Positions 1 to 5,819 of a stretch of DNA of 9,858 nt are shown here, one piece after another. The notes beneath the pieces are model-generated. The model did no database searches and was not told the origin of the DNA. It was given only the letters and a program-made list of their open reading frames with translations. The stretch spans positions 1 through 9,858 of the forward strand of contig JACCUM010000299.1 of NCBI GenBank assembly GCA_013811805.1, read 5' to 3'. Each line of letters opens with the position of its first letter. Within the stretch, counting starts at the first letter, position 1. Source of the stretch: Geodermatophilaceae bacterium. GTDB taxonomy: Bacteria; Actinomycetota; Actinomycetes; Mycobacteriales; Geodermatophilaceae. A program made the position numbers and the translations under genes.

Positions 1-955
1 GGGTAAGGGCCTGCTGGACCGCGTAGGCGTCGCGGACCATGTCGGTGAGGCTGCGCTGCGCCGACCAGCCCACGTCCTGCGCGATCCGGGCGCTGCTGGC
101 CACCAGCCGAGCCGGATCCCCGGGGCGGCGAGGGCCGTCCTCGGCCGGCACCGGATGTCCGGTCACCTCGCGGACGGCGGCGATCACCTCACGCACGGAG
201 TAGCCGCTGCCGCAGCCGAGGTTGTAGATCCGGTGCTCTCCGGGTCGGACCGTCTCCATGGTCAGCAGATGGGCGGCGGCCAGATCGGCGACGTGCACGT
301 AGTCCCGTACACAGGTGCCGTCGGCGGTCGGATAGTCCGTGCCGTACACCGTCAGCGAGTCCCGCTGCCCGGCGGCAACCTGGAGCGCGATCGGGATCAG
401 GTGTGTCTCGGTGGTGTGCCGCTCGCCGAATCCGTACGCGGCGCCGGCTGCGTTGAAGTAGCGCAGGCTCACCGCGGCCAGACCGTGCACCCGGGACTCG
501 CCGGTGAGCATGTGGTCGATCGCCAGCTTCGTCGCGCCATAGACAGAGGTCGGCTGGGTACTGGCGTCCTCCTCGATCGGGACCACCTCAGGATTGCCGT
601 ACGTCGCTGACGAGGAGGAGAACACGAGCCGGCGCACATCCGCAGCGCGCATCGCATCGAGCAGGTCCATCGCGCCGCCGACGTTCTCCCGCCAATAGAG
701 CTCCGGTCGTTTCTCGGACTCACCCACCAGGCTCTTGGCCGCGAGGTGGATCACCGCCTCGAAGCCAGCCTCCCGGGTCAGGACATAACCCACGTCCGAC
801 AGCGACGACTCGACGAAGCTGGCCCCGGGCGGAATCGCATCGGGGTGACCGGTGGACAGGTCGTCCAGGACCACTGCCTCGTGGCCGGCCTCCAACAATG
901 CGGCCGTGACTACGCTGCCGATGTAGCCGGCACCACCGGCGACCAGAACCTTCAC
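1..955 (-). CDS. galE: UDP-glucose 4-epimerase (3' end cut by window edge)
   Basis: Interconverts UDP-glucose and UDP-galactose in the cytoplasm, supplying galactose for cell-surface glycans and for the Leloir pathway. It is an extended short-chain dehydrogenase/reductase. Reading the minus strand from GTG at 955-953, the NAD-binding glycine motif GGAGYIG is at residues 7-13. The serine-rich FSSSSATYG segment is at about 112-120, followed by the catalytic YxxxK (Y139, K143 in SVYGATK), then RYFNAAGA and the RDYVHVADLA signature near the substrate site. About 318 codons are visible. Family members run to about 320-340 residues, so only the last few residues are missing. The GTG start puts the Rossmann strand VKVLVAGG at the very N-terminus, as expected, and no Shine-Dalgarno precedes it (see the putative promoter at 956-967). 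It diverges from pat. Other nucleotide-sugar epimerases of the family are possible, but the motifs fit GalE best. Confidence 0.93.
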   Translation of the reverse strand, partial: MKVLVAGGAGYIGSVVTAALLEAGHEAVVLDDLSTGHPDAIPPGASFVESSLSDVGYVLTREAGFEAVIHLAAKSLVGESEKRPELYWRENVGGAMDLLDAMRAADVRRLVFSSSSATYGNPEVVPIEEDASTQPTSVYGATKLAIDHMLTGESRVHGLAAVSLRYFNAAGAAYGFGERHTTETHLIPIALQVAAGQRDSLTVYGTDYPTADGTCVRDYVHVADLAAAHLLTMETVRPGEHRIYNLGCGSGYSVREVIAAVREVTGHPVPAEDGPRRPGDPARLVASSARIAQDVGWSAQRSLTDMVRDAYAVQQALT

Positions 956-967
956 GCCGGCAGCTTA
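956..967 (-). promoter_or_regulatory. putative -10 element for a leaderless galE transcript
   Basis: On the minus strand, TAAGCT (967-962) fits the actinobacterial -10 pattern TANNNT. It is followed by 6 bases and then the GTG start codon of galE. No Shine-Dalgarno lies between. This is the arrangement seen for leaderless mRNAs in Actinobacteria, where transcription begins on the start codon itself. I could not identify a convincing -35. This is inference from spacing only. Confidence 0.35.
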
Positions 968-1006
968 GGCGATCACCCCGGTCGCACCCGGCGCCGACGC
1001 ACCTCG

Positions 1007-1012
1007 AGGAGG
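1007..1012 (+). promoter_or_regulatory. ribosome binding site of pat
   Basis: A perfect AGGAGG lies 7 bases before the GTG at 1020. This decides the start of the aminotransferase gene. Confidence 0.8.
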
Positions 1013-1019
1013 CCATCCG

Positions 1020-2108
1020 GTGTCGGTACGCGTACGGCCTGCCATCGCGGAGCTCGCGGCCTACCAGCCCGGGCGCAGCGCAGCAGATCTGGCTCGGGAG
1101 CTGGGGATGTCCCAAGCGATCAAGCTGGCCAGCAACGAGATTGCGTATCCGCCGCTACCCAGCGTGGTGGCAGCCATCGCCGAAGCCGCCTGCGACGTGA
1201 ACCGGTATCCCGACAACGGCGCTACGGACCTCACCGCGGCGCTGGCGCGGCGCTTCGACCTCCCGGTCGAGTCCGTTGCCATCGGTTGTGGATCGGTGAG
1301 CCTGTGTCAGCAGCTGCTCCAGTCCTTCACCGGTCCGGGTGATGAGGTTCTGGTCGGCTGGCGCTCGTTCGAGGCCTATCCGCTGCTGGTCACAGTCGCC
1401 GGAGCCACCCTGGTACGCGTACCCCTGCGCGAGCAGACCCACGATCCCGAAGCCATGGCAGCCGCTATCACCGACGCGACCAGGGTGATGTTCGTCTGCA
1501 ACCCCAACAATCCCACGTCTACGGCGTTGGGCAGCGCGGGGCTCAAGATCCTGCTCGATGCCGTCGGGCCGGACACGCTGATCGTGATCGACGAGGCCTA
1601 CCGCGAGTTCGTCACCGACCCAGACATCCCGGACGGGCGCGAGTTGATGCGTGGCCGGCCCAACGTGTGTGTGCTGCGGACGTTCTCGAAGGCCTATGGA
1701 CTGGCCGGTCTGCGGGTGGGATATCTGCTCGCCGAGGACCCGGTGATCGCCACGGCAGTACGCAAGACCTACGTCCCGTTCAGCGTCTCCACGCTTGCCC
1801 AAGTCGCCGCAGTCGCGTCCCTGCGGGCAGAGGACGAGATGCGTCAACGGTGCGGCGCAGTGGTCTCCGAGCGCGAGCGGGTCACCGCCGCGCTGGTCGA
1901 CCTCGGGCAGCCGGTCCCGAAGAGCCACGCCAACTTCGTCTGGCTCCCACTAGGGCCCGATGCGCTGGAGTTCGCCGGTTTCTGCGAAGCACGTGGCGTC
2001 ATCGTGCGGCCGTTCGCCGGCGACGGGGCGCGCGTCACGATCGGTCAACCGCAGGAGAACGACGCCTTTTTGTCAGCGGTTGCTGACTGGGACGGCTCTC
2101 GAGGCTGA
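1020..2108 (+). CDS. pat: aromatic amino acid / histidinol-phosphate aminotransferase
   Basis: PLP-dependent class I/II aminotransferase of the HisC group, 362 residues, cytoplasmic. It probably transfers the amino group between glutamate and phenylpyruvate or hydroxyphenylpyruvate (EC 2.6.1.57). Visible landmarks: KLASNE near residue 37, NRYPDNG, GCGSVSLCQQL, GWRSFE, CNPNNPT (N161-T166), IDEAYREF (D191, contacts the PLP pyridine nitrogen), RTFSKAYGLAGLRVGY with the PLP lysine K224, and RVTIG with R338 for the substrate carboxylate. GCGSVSLCQQL and GWRSFE match, from memory, the actinobacterial Pat/HisC2 subgroup (mycobacterial Rv3772 type) rather than the his-operon HisC, and no his genes are nearby. 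The GTG start is supported by an AGGAGG at 1007-1012 with 7 bases of spacing. HisC activity cannot be excluded from sequence alone. Confidence 0.9.
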   Translation: MSVRVRPAIAELAAYQPGRSAADLARELGMSQAIKLASNEIAYPPLPSVVAAIAEAACDVNRYPDNGATDLTAALARRFDLPVESVAIGCGSVSLCQQLLQSFTGPGDEVLVGWRSFEAYPLLVTVAGATLVRVPLREQTHDPEAMAAAITDATRVMFVCNPNNPTSTALGSAGLKILLDAVGPDTLIVIDEAYREFVTDPDIPDGRELMRGRPNVCVLRTFSKAYGLAGLRVGYLLAEDPVIATAVRKTYVPFSVSTLAQVAAVASLRAEDEMRQRCGAVVSERERVTAALVDLGQPVPKSHANFVWLPLGPDALEFAGFCEARGVIVRPFAGDGARVTIGQPQENDAFLSAVADWDGSRG

Positions 2109-2124
2109 GCCCTCGCTTTCGGTG

Positions 2125-2151
2125 CCTCCTGATCTGTTGCAAGGATGGAGG
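2125..2151 (+). promoter_or_regulatory. possible RBS-masking hairpin before trpS
   Basis: In the 44-bp gap between pat and trpS, CCTCC (2125-2129) can pair with GGAGG (2147-2151). Alternatively TCCT (2127-2130) can pair with AGGA (2142-2145). The usable Shine-Dalgarno is AAGGA at 2141-2145, 7 bases before the ATG at 2153. Either pairing would cover part of the ribosome-binding region. The stems are short and the functional claim is weak. Confidence 0.2.
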
Positions 2152-2152
2152 G

Positions 2153-3172
2153 ATGCCGCGCCCCAGGGTGCTGTCCGGCATCCAGCCGACAGCCGACTCC
2201 TTCCACCTCGGCAACTACCTAGGCGCTCTGCGGCACTGGGTGGCGCTGCAGGAAAGCCATGACGCCTTCTACTGCGTCGTGGACCTGCACGCGCTCACCG
2301 TCGAGCCCGATCCCGTGGCTTTACGGCACCGGACCCGGACGAGCACCGCCCAGTTGCTGGCGATGGGCGTCGATCCGGAACGGAGCACGCTGTTCGTGCA
2401 GAGTCACGTGCGAGCCCATACCCAGCTGGCGTGGCTGCTGCAGTGCATGACCGGGTACGGCGAGGCCGGTCGGATGGTGCAGTTCAAAGAAAAATCAGCC
2501 AAGTCAACCGATGGCGACCGGGTGACCGTCGGATTGTTCAGCTATCCGGTGCTCCAGGCTGCCGACATCCTGCTCTACCACGCCGATGCCGTACCCGTCG
2601 GCGAGGATCAGCGCCAGCACCTCGAGCTGACCCGCGACCTGGCGCAGCGGTTCAACTCCCGACTGGGTCAGACCTTCACAGTGCCTGAGCCCTACATCGT
2701 CAAGGAGACTGCGCGGATCGCCGACTTGTCCGATCCCGCCGGGAAGATGAGCAAGAGCGCGTCGAGCGCCGCCGGAATCCTCGAGGTGCTGGACGACCCC
2801 GCGGTCAACTCCAAGAAGATCAGGAGCGCGGTCACCGACACCGGCCGGGAGATCACTCACGACCCGCAGAACAAGCCAGGCGTGTCGAATCTCCTCGTGA
2901 TCCTGTCCGCGCTCACCGACACCGGCCTGGACAAGCTCGAGGAGCAGTACGCCGGAGCCGGATACGGACAGCTGAAGGCGGATGTGGCCGAGGCGGTCGA
3001 GGCGGTGATCGGGCCGATCCGGGTGCGTACCAGGGAACTGCTCGACGACCCGGGCGAGGTGGACCGGGTTCTGGCCTCGGGGGCGCAGCGGGCGGCCGCG
3101 GTGGCCGAGGCGACCCTGACCTTGGCCGAGGACCGGATCGGGTTGCTGCCCAGCATGTCCGGGCACCGATGA
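2153..3172 (+). CDS. trpS: tryptophanyl-tRNA synthetase
   Basis: Activates tryptophan with ATP and charges tRNA-Trp; cytoplasmic, class Ic. It has 339 residues, a normal length for bacterial TrpRS. Near the N-terminus VLSGIQPTADSFHLGNYLGAL carries the HIGH-type ATP motif as HLGN (residues 18-21). The Trp-pocket region reads PVLQAADILLY, followed by VGEDQRQHLELTRDLAQRFN. The second ATP motif is an exact KMSKS (198-202), followed by the helical anticodon-binding C-terminus. The ATG at 2153 is preceded by AAGGA with 7-base spacing, and the protein begins with the usual short strand leading into the HLGN motif. Its stop overlaps the next start in ATGA (3169-3172), so translational coupling to the 2H phosphoesterase is likely. 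No T-box-like leader fits in the short upstream gap. Confidence 0.97.
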   Translation: MPRPRVLSGIQPTADSFHLGNYLGALRHWVALQESHDAFYCVVDLHALTVEPDPVALRHRTRTSTAQLLAMGVDPERSTLFVQSHVRAHTQLAWLLQCMTGYGEAGRMVQFKEKSAKSTDGDRVTVGLFSYPVLQAADILLYHADAVPVGEDQRQHLELTRDLAQRFNSRLGQTFTVPEPYIVKETARIADLSDPAGKMSKSASSAAGILEVLDDPAVNSKKIRSAVTDTGREITHDPQNKPGVSNLLVILSALTDTGLDKLEEQYAGAGYGQLKADVAEAVEAVIGPIRVRTRELLDDPGEVDRVLASGAQRAAAVAEATLTLAEDRIGLLPSMSGHR

Positions 3173-3693
3173 GCGTCCTGGGTATTGCGATCCCGATCCC
3201 GGACCCACTGGGCAGCCTGCTGACCGAGTGGCGGATCAAGGTCGGTGACCGGCTGGCCCAGCTGATCCCCCCACACGTCACCTTGCTGCCGCCCACCGAT
3301 GTGTCCGGAATGCCGCTGCAGGAGCTGCACGAGCACCTGGACCTCGTCGCCGCCCGGCATCCGCCGTTCCAGCTGCACCTGGCCGGGACCGGATCCTTTC
3401 GCCCGGTGTCACAGGTGGTTTTCGTCAACGTGGCCGATGGCATCTCGGCGTGTGAATTGCTGGCCGGCGACATCCGATCGGGGCTGCTGAGCCGTCCGCT
3501 GACATTTCCCTACCATCCGCACGTCACGATCGCCCACGACGTGTCACCGGACATGCTCGACCTTGCCTATGACGGGCTGCTCTACGTGGACCAACGGATC
3601 CAGGTAGACGCCTTCTGCGCATTCGAGCAGGACCTCTCCGGACGATGGGTGCCCGTGACGCGGTATCCGCTGCGGGGAGCAGCCGGTGGCTGA
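3169..3693 (+). CDS. 2H phosphoesterase family protein (LigT / 2'-5' RNA ligase-like)
   Basis: A 174-residue cytoplasmic protein of the 2H phosphoesterase superfamily. Family enzymes act on 2',3'-cyclic phosphates or 2'-5' phosphodiester links in RNA and nucleotides. The two signature HxT motifs are present: PPHVTLL (H36, T38) and YHPHVTIAHD (H118, T120). They are about 82 residues apart and sit in two similar halves, as the two-lobed fold requires. These histidines form the catalytic pair in the family. The start ATG overlaps the trpS stop (ATGA), and its end overlaps the GTG of the YihY-type gene by 8 bases, so all three are probably co-translated. The substrate is unknown. A role in RNA or tRNA end metabolism is a guess from the family and the trpS neighbour. 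Confidence 0.85.
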   Translation: MSVLGIAIPIPDPLGSLLTEWRIKVGDRLAQLIPPHVTLLPPTDVSGMPLQELHEHLDLVAARHPPFQLHLAGTGSFRPVSQVVFVNVADGISACELLAGDIRSGLLSRPLTFPYHPHVTIAHDVSPDMLDLAYDGLLYVDQRIQVDAFCAFEQDLSGRWVPVTRYPLRGAAGG

Positions 3694-4885
3694 AGGCTCG
3701 GCATCACCGACGTCGAGCGACAACTCCGCAGCGAAGCAACCGGGTCGCCTCGATCGGCTGCGCGCACGACATGGCTGGCTCGATCACGTTGTTCGGGCGG
3801 GCACCCTCTATATCGAGCGAAACGCCGACGTCCTGGCCGGGAGCATCACCTACTTCGGATTCCTGGCGTTGTTCCCACTGCTGCTCCTGGCCGCGTCGGT
3901 GTTCGGCTTCGTGCTGACCGGCCGGCCGGAGTTGCTCGACGCCGTCATCGCCCAGATCGTGGAGTACATCCCGGGTTCGGCCGGTGACGAGCTGGTCGAG
4001 GCACTCAATGCGGCGATCGAGTCGCGTAATGCCGTTGGAGTCGTGGGGTTGCTCGGCCTGATCTATGCCGGACTCGGTTGGATCGACAAGCTGCGCCTAG
4101 CGATCCAGACCCTGTGGCAGGGCAAACCGGAAGCCGGCAACCTTCTGCAGAATTACGCCCGGGATCTCCTCACGCTCGTCGGGCTTGGCGGCGGCCTGAC
4201 TGCGTCACTGGCAGTCACGGCAGTGGGTACGGCCGCAGCCTCCTTCTTGGTGGATCTGGTCGGGCTCTCGGAATTTCCCGGCGTCACCTTGATCATCGGG
4301 GCGCTGGCCATTGCCCTGGCCGTTGTGGGCAGCACCGTGGTCTTTGCCTGGTTGTTCGGGAGTCTGTCCGGACACGACATCACCTACCGCGCCGTCCTGC
4401 CGGGCGCGATCCTGGCCGCGGTCGGCTTCGAGGTCCTCAAGCTGATCGGCGGCGTCTATCTGTCGCTGGTCTCCAACAATGTCTCAGCCGGCGTGTTCGG
4501 CAGCGTTGTCGGCATCCTGTTGTTCATCTACCTGGCCTGCCGATTCCTGCTCTTCTGCGTCGCCTGGACGGCCACCCTGCCGCGGTTTGCGGCACTGGGA
4601 CTGGCTCCTGCGGGAGAGGTGGGGGTTCCGTACGCCGCACGAGGCGGCTCTGGCGGGGATCAGCCGGATGCCGTTGCAGCGCTGGCCTGGGCAGTTTCTG
4701 CGGCTGGTCGTTCACCGGATCGACCCACAGCAGCGCCGGTAGCCTCACCGGCTGTTGTCGCCGCCGGACTGGTCGCGACCGGCGCCGTCGTCGCCACCCT
4801 CACCCGCCCACTCGTGCGCCGCTGGTGGCAGCGAGGTCGGGGGCCTCCCACCTCCGGTGACCCGGCCACCACAAGGAGGGGGTAG
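3686..4885 (+). CDS. YihY/BrkB family integral membrane protein
   Basis: A 399-residue inner-membrane protein. After a polar, basic N-terminal tail (1-45), the family core contains RNADVLAGSITYFGFLALFPLLLL (about 46-68), the stretch GLIYAGLGWIDKLRLAIQTLW, and the closing VGILLFIYLACRFLLFCVAW. I see hydrophobic segments at about 54-77, 117-133, 160-188, 200-225, 236-258 and 270-297, consistent with the six-helix BrkB/YihY domain. The C-terminal extension adds a linker and a seventh hydrophobic segment (about 353-373) followed by RRWWQRGRG. E. coli YihY has about 290 residues, so the tail here is an addition. The family was once called ribonuclease BN in error and its molecular function is unsettled. 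The GTG start overlaps the upstream stop, with GGGGAG at 3674-3679 as ribosome binding site. Confidence 0.9.
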   Translation: MAEGSASPTSSDNSAAKQPGRLDRLRARHGWLDHVVRAGTLYIERNADVLAGSITYFGFLALFPLLLLAASVFGFVLTGRPELLDAVIAQIVEYIPGSAGDELVEALNAAIESRNAVGVVGLLGLIYAGLGWIDKLRLAIQTLWQGKPEAGNLLQNYARDLLTLVGLGGGLTASLAVTAVGTAAASFLVDLVGLSEFPGVTLIIGALAIALAVVGSTVVFAWLFGSLSGHDITYRAVLPGAILAAVGFEVLKLIGGVYLSLVSNNVSAGVFGSVVGILLFIYLACRFLLFCVAWTATLPRFAALGLAPAGEVGVPYAARGGSGGDQPDAVAALAWAVSAAGRSPDRPTAAPVASPAVVAAGLVATGAVVATLTRPLVRRWWQRGRGPPTSGDPATTRRG

Positions 4886-4890
4886 CCCGA

Positions 4891-4911
4891 CGGTCGAGTT
4901 CCCGGCGACCG
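4891..4911. terminator. possible hairpin between convergent genes
   Basis: The 33-bp gap between the YihY-type gene (plus) and the transglutaminase-fold gene (minus) holds CGGTCG (4891-4896), a 9-base loop and CGACCG (4906-4911), a perfect 6-bp GC-rich stem. There is no T-tract on either side. It could serve as a weak bidirectional terminator or mRNA end stabiliser, but short GC stems occur by chance in DNA this GC-rich. Confidence 0.25.
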
Positions 4912-4918
4912 GCCCGCG

Positions 4919-5743
4919 TCATTCCGACTCCTTTACCTCGTCCGCCCAAACCTTCATTGCGACGAGTTGCGGGGCGCCGTAGGTCGTGACCATGGCCACG
5001 TCGAGCGCGTCGCGTCCACGCCCGATCACGACCCGGCCCTTGCGCGGCCTGTTGTTGCGTGGGTCGAACGTCCACCACCGGTCGCCCAGATAGACCTCCA
5101 TCCAGGCGGCGAAATCCATCTCCCCCGGCGGCAACACGACATCCATGTCCGGGAGGTAGCCGAAGACGTAGCGGGCCGGGATGTTCAGCGCCCGGCAGAA
5201 CGTGATCGCCAGGTGGACGTAGTCGCGGCAGACGCCCTGACGTGATTCGTGAACGTCGACGGCCGTTGTCAGCGGGGTGCTGGAGCCGTGGGTGAACTCC
5301 AGATATCCGTTGACGTGGTTCACGATCGCCTGCACGCGGCGGTATCCGGGCTGCTGCGCGCCGAAGCGCTCCCAGGCTTCGGATCCCAGGACGTCGGGTA
5401 GCACGTAGCGGCTGGCCAACGTGTAGTGCAGTGCGTCGTCGGGGAGCTCGCTGACCGGGGTCTCGGGAACGTCGAGGTCGACCTCCTCGGTCGCGTCGGG
5501 CACCTCGACCACCGCGTCGTAACGCACCGCGGACGTCCCCACCGGCAGGTTGAGCCGCAGACAGTCGTTGCCGTACAGGTCGGTGTAGCCGTGCTGCTGC
5601 AACGTCGGAGTCGTCTCGAACGATTGCCGTAGGACGGTCTGTGGTCCGCCAACCGAGGACTGGACCAGGAAGACCGCGGGGATCTCGGCCGTGGATTCGT
5701 ACCTGAATTCGCAGCCCACCCGAATCTGGCGTACCCAACCCAT
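4919..5743 (-). CDS. transglutaminase-fold protein lacking the catalytic histidine
   Basis: A 274-residue protein with the bacterial transglutaminase-like (papain-like) fold, probably cytoplasmic since no signal peptide is seen. The N-terminal half (1-110) is beta-rich like the family's N-terminal domain and contains YGNDCLRLNLPVG. The core has GVCRDYVHLAITFCRALNIPARYVFGYLPD with the expected nucleophile C172, then MDFAAWMEVYLGDRWWTFDPRNN with the triad Asp D227. At the usual His position of the HAW motif there is alanine (A212, codon GCC). From memory, a subgroup of these proteins carries FSAW or FAAW here, so this is probably a lineage trait rather than damage. The reading frame is otherwise intact. 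It diverges from the ATP-grasp operon and converges on the YihY-type gene. The ribosome binding site is weak (AAGGG 12 bases upstream). It may be a pseudoenzyme, a binding partner, or a Cys enzyme using another base. Confidence 0.87.
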   Translation of the reverse strand: MGWVRQIRVGCEFRYESTAEIPAVFLVQSSVGGPQTVLRQSFETTPTLQQHGYTDLYGNDCLRLNLPVGTSAVRYDAVVEVPDATEEVDLDVPETPVSELPDDALHYTLASRYVLPDVLGSEAWERFGAQQPGYRRVQAIVNHVNGYLEFTHGSSTPLTTAVDVHESRQGVCRDYVHLAITFCRALNIPARYVFGYLPDMDVVLPPGEMDFAAWMEVYLGDRWWTFDPRNNRPRKGRVVIGRGRDALDVAMVTTYGAPQLVAMKVWADEVKESE

Positions 5744-5819
5744 GGCCGAATGCTGCCCTTCTGTTGTTTCCGAGCTGTTACCAAGTCAGCGGTGACAGCG
5801 CTCTGGTACGACTTGCACC
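5744..5819. promoter_or_regulatory. divergent promoter region of the ATP-grasp / transglutaminase cluster
   Basis: This 76-bp region must contain the promoters for the minus-strand transglutaminase gene and the plus-strand ATP-grasp operon. No Shine-Dalgarno precedes the ATG at 5820. A TACGAC at 5807-5812 lies 7 bases before that ATG, compatible with a -10 for a leaderless transcript, although it lacks the final T of TANNNT. I see no clear -35 and no clear minus-strand promoter. Confidence 0.4.
5774..5799. promoter_or_regulatory. imperfect inverted repeat, candidate operator
   Basis: GCTGTTACC (5774-5782), an 8-base spacer, and GGTGACAGC (5791-5799) form two 9-bp arms with one mismatch. The repeat sits between the divergent start codons and just upstream of the putative -10 at 5807, so a dimeric repressor bound here could control both directions. 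No regulator gene is in the window. This is inferred from symmetry and position only. Confidence 0.4.

Noticed and set aside
1155..1928. A 257-codon minus-strand open frame
   Set aside because: Fully antisense to pat, with no motif in its product and low-complexity composition typical of a shadow frame.
2504..3208. A 234-codon minus-strand open frame opposite trpS
   Set aside because: trpS is certain (HLGN and KMSKS); the antisense product has no recognisable features.
4078..4860. A 260-codon plus-strand open frame in another frame within the YihY gene
   Set aside because: The overlapping frame encodes a clear multi-helix membrane protein; this one gives an Arg/Gly-rich product without domains.
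4800..5738. A 312-codon minus-strand frame overlapping the divergent transglutaminase gene
   Set aside because: The 4919-5743 frame carries GVCRDYVHLA and WWTFDPRNN; this alternative frame is Arg-rich and motif-free.
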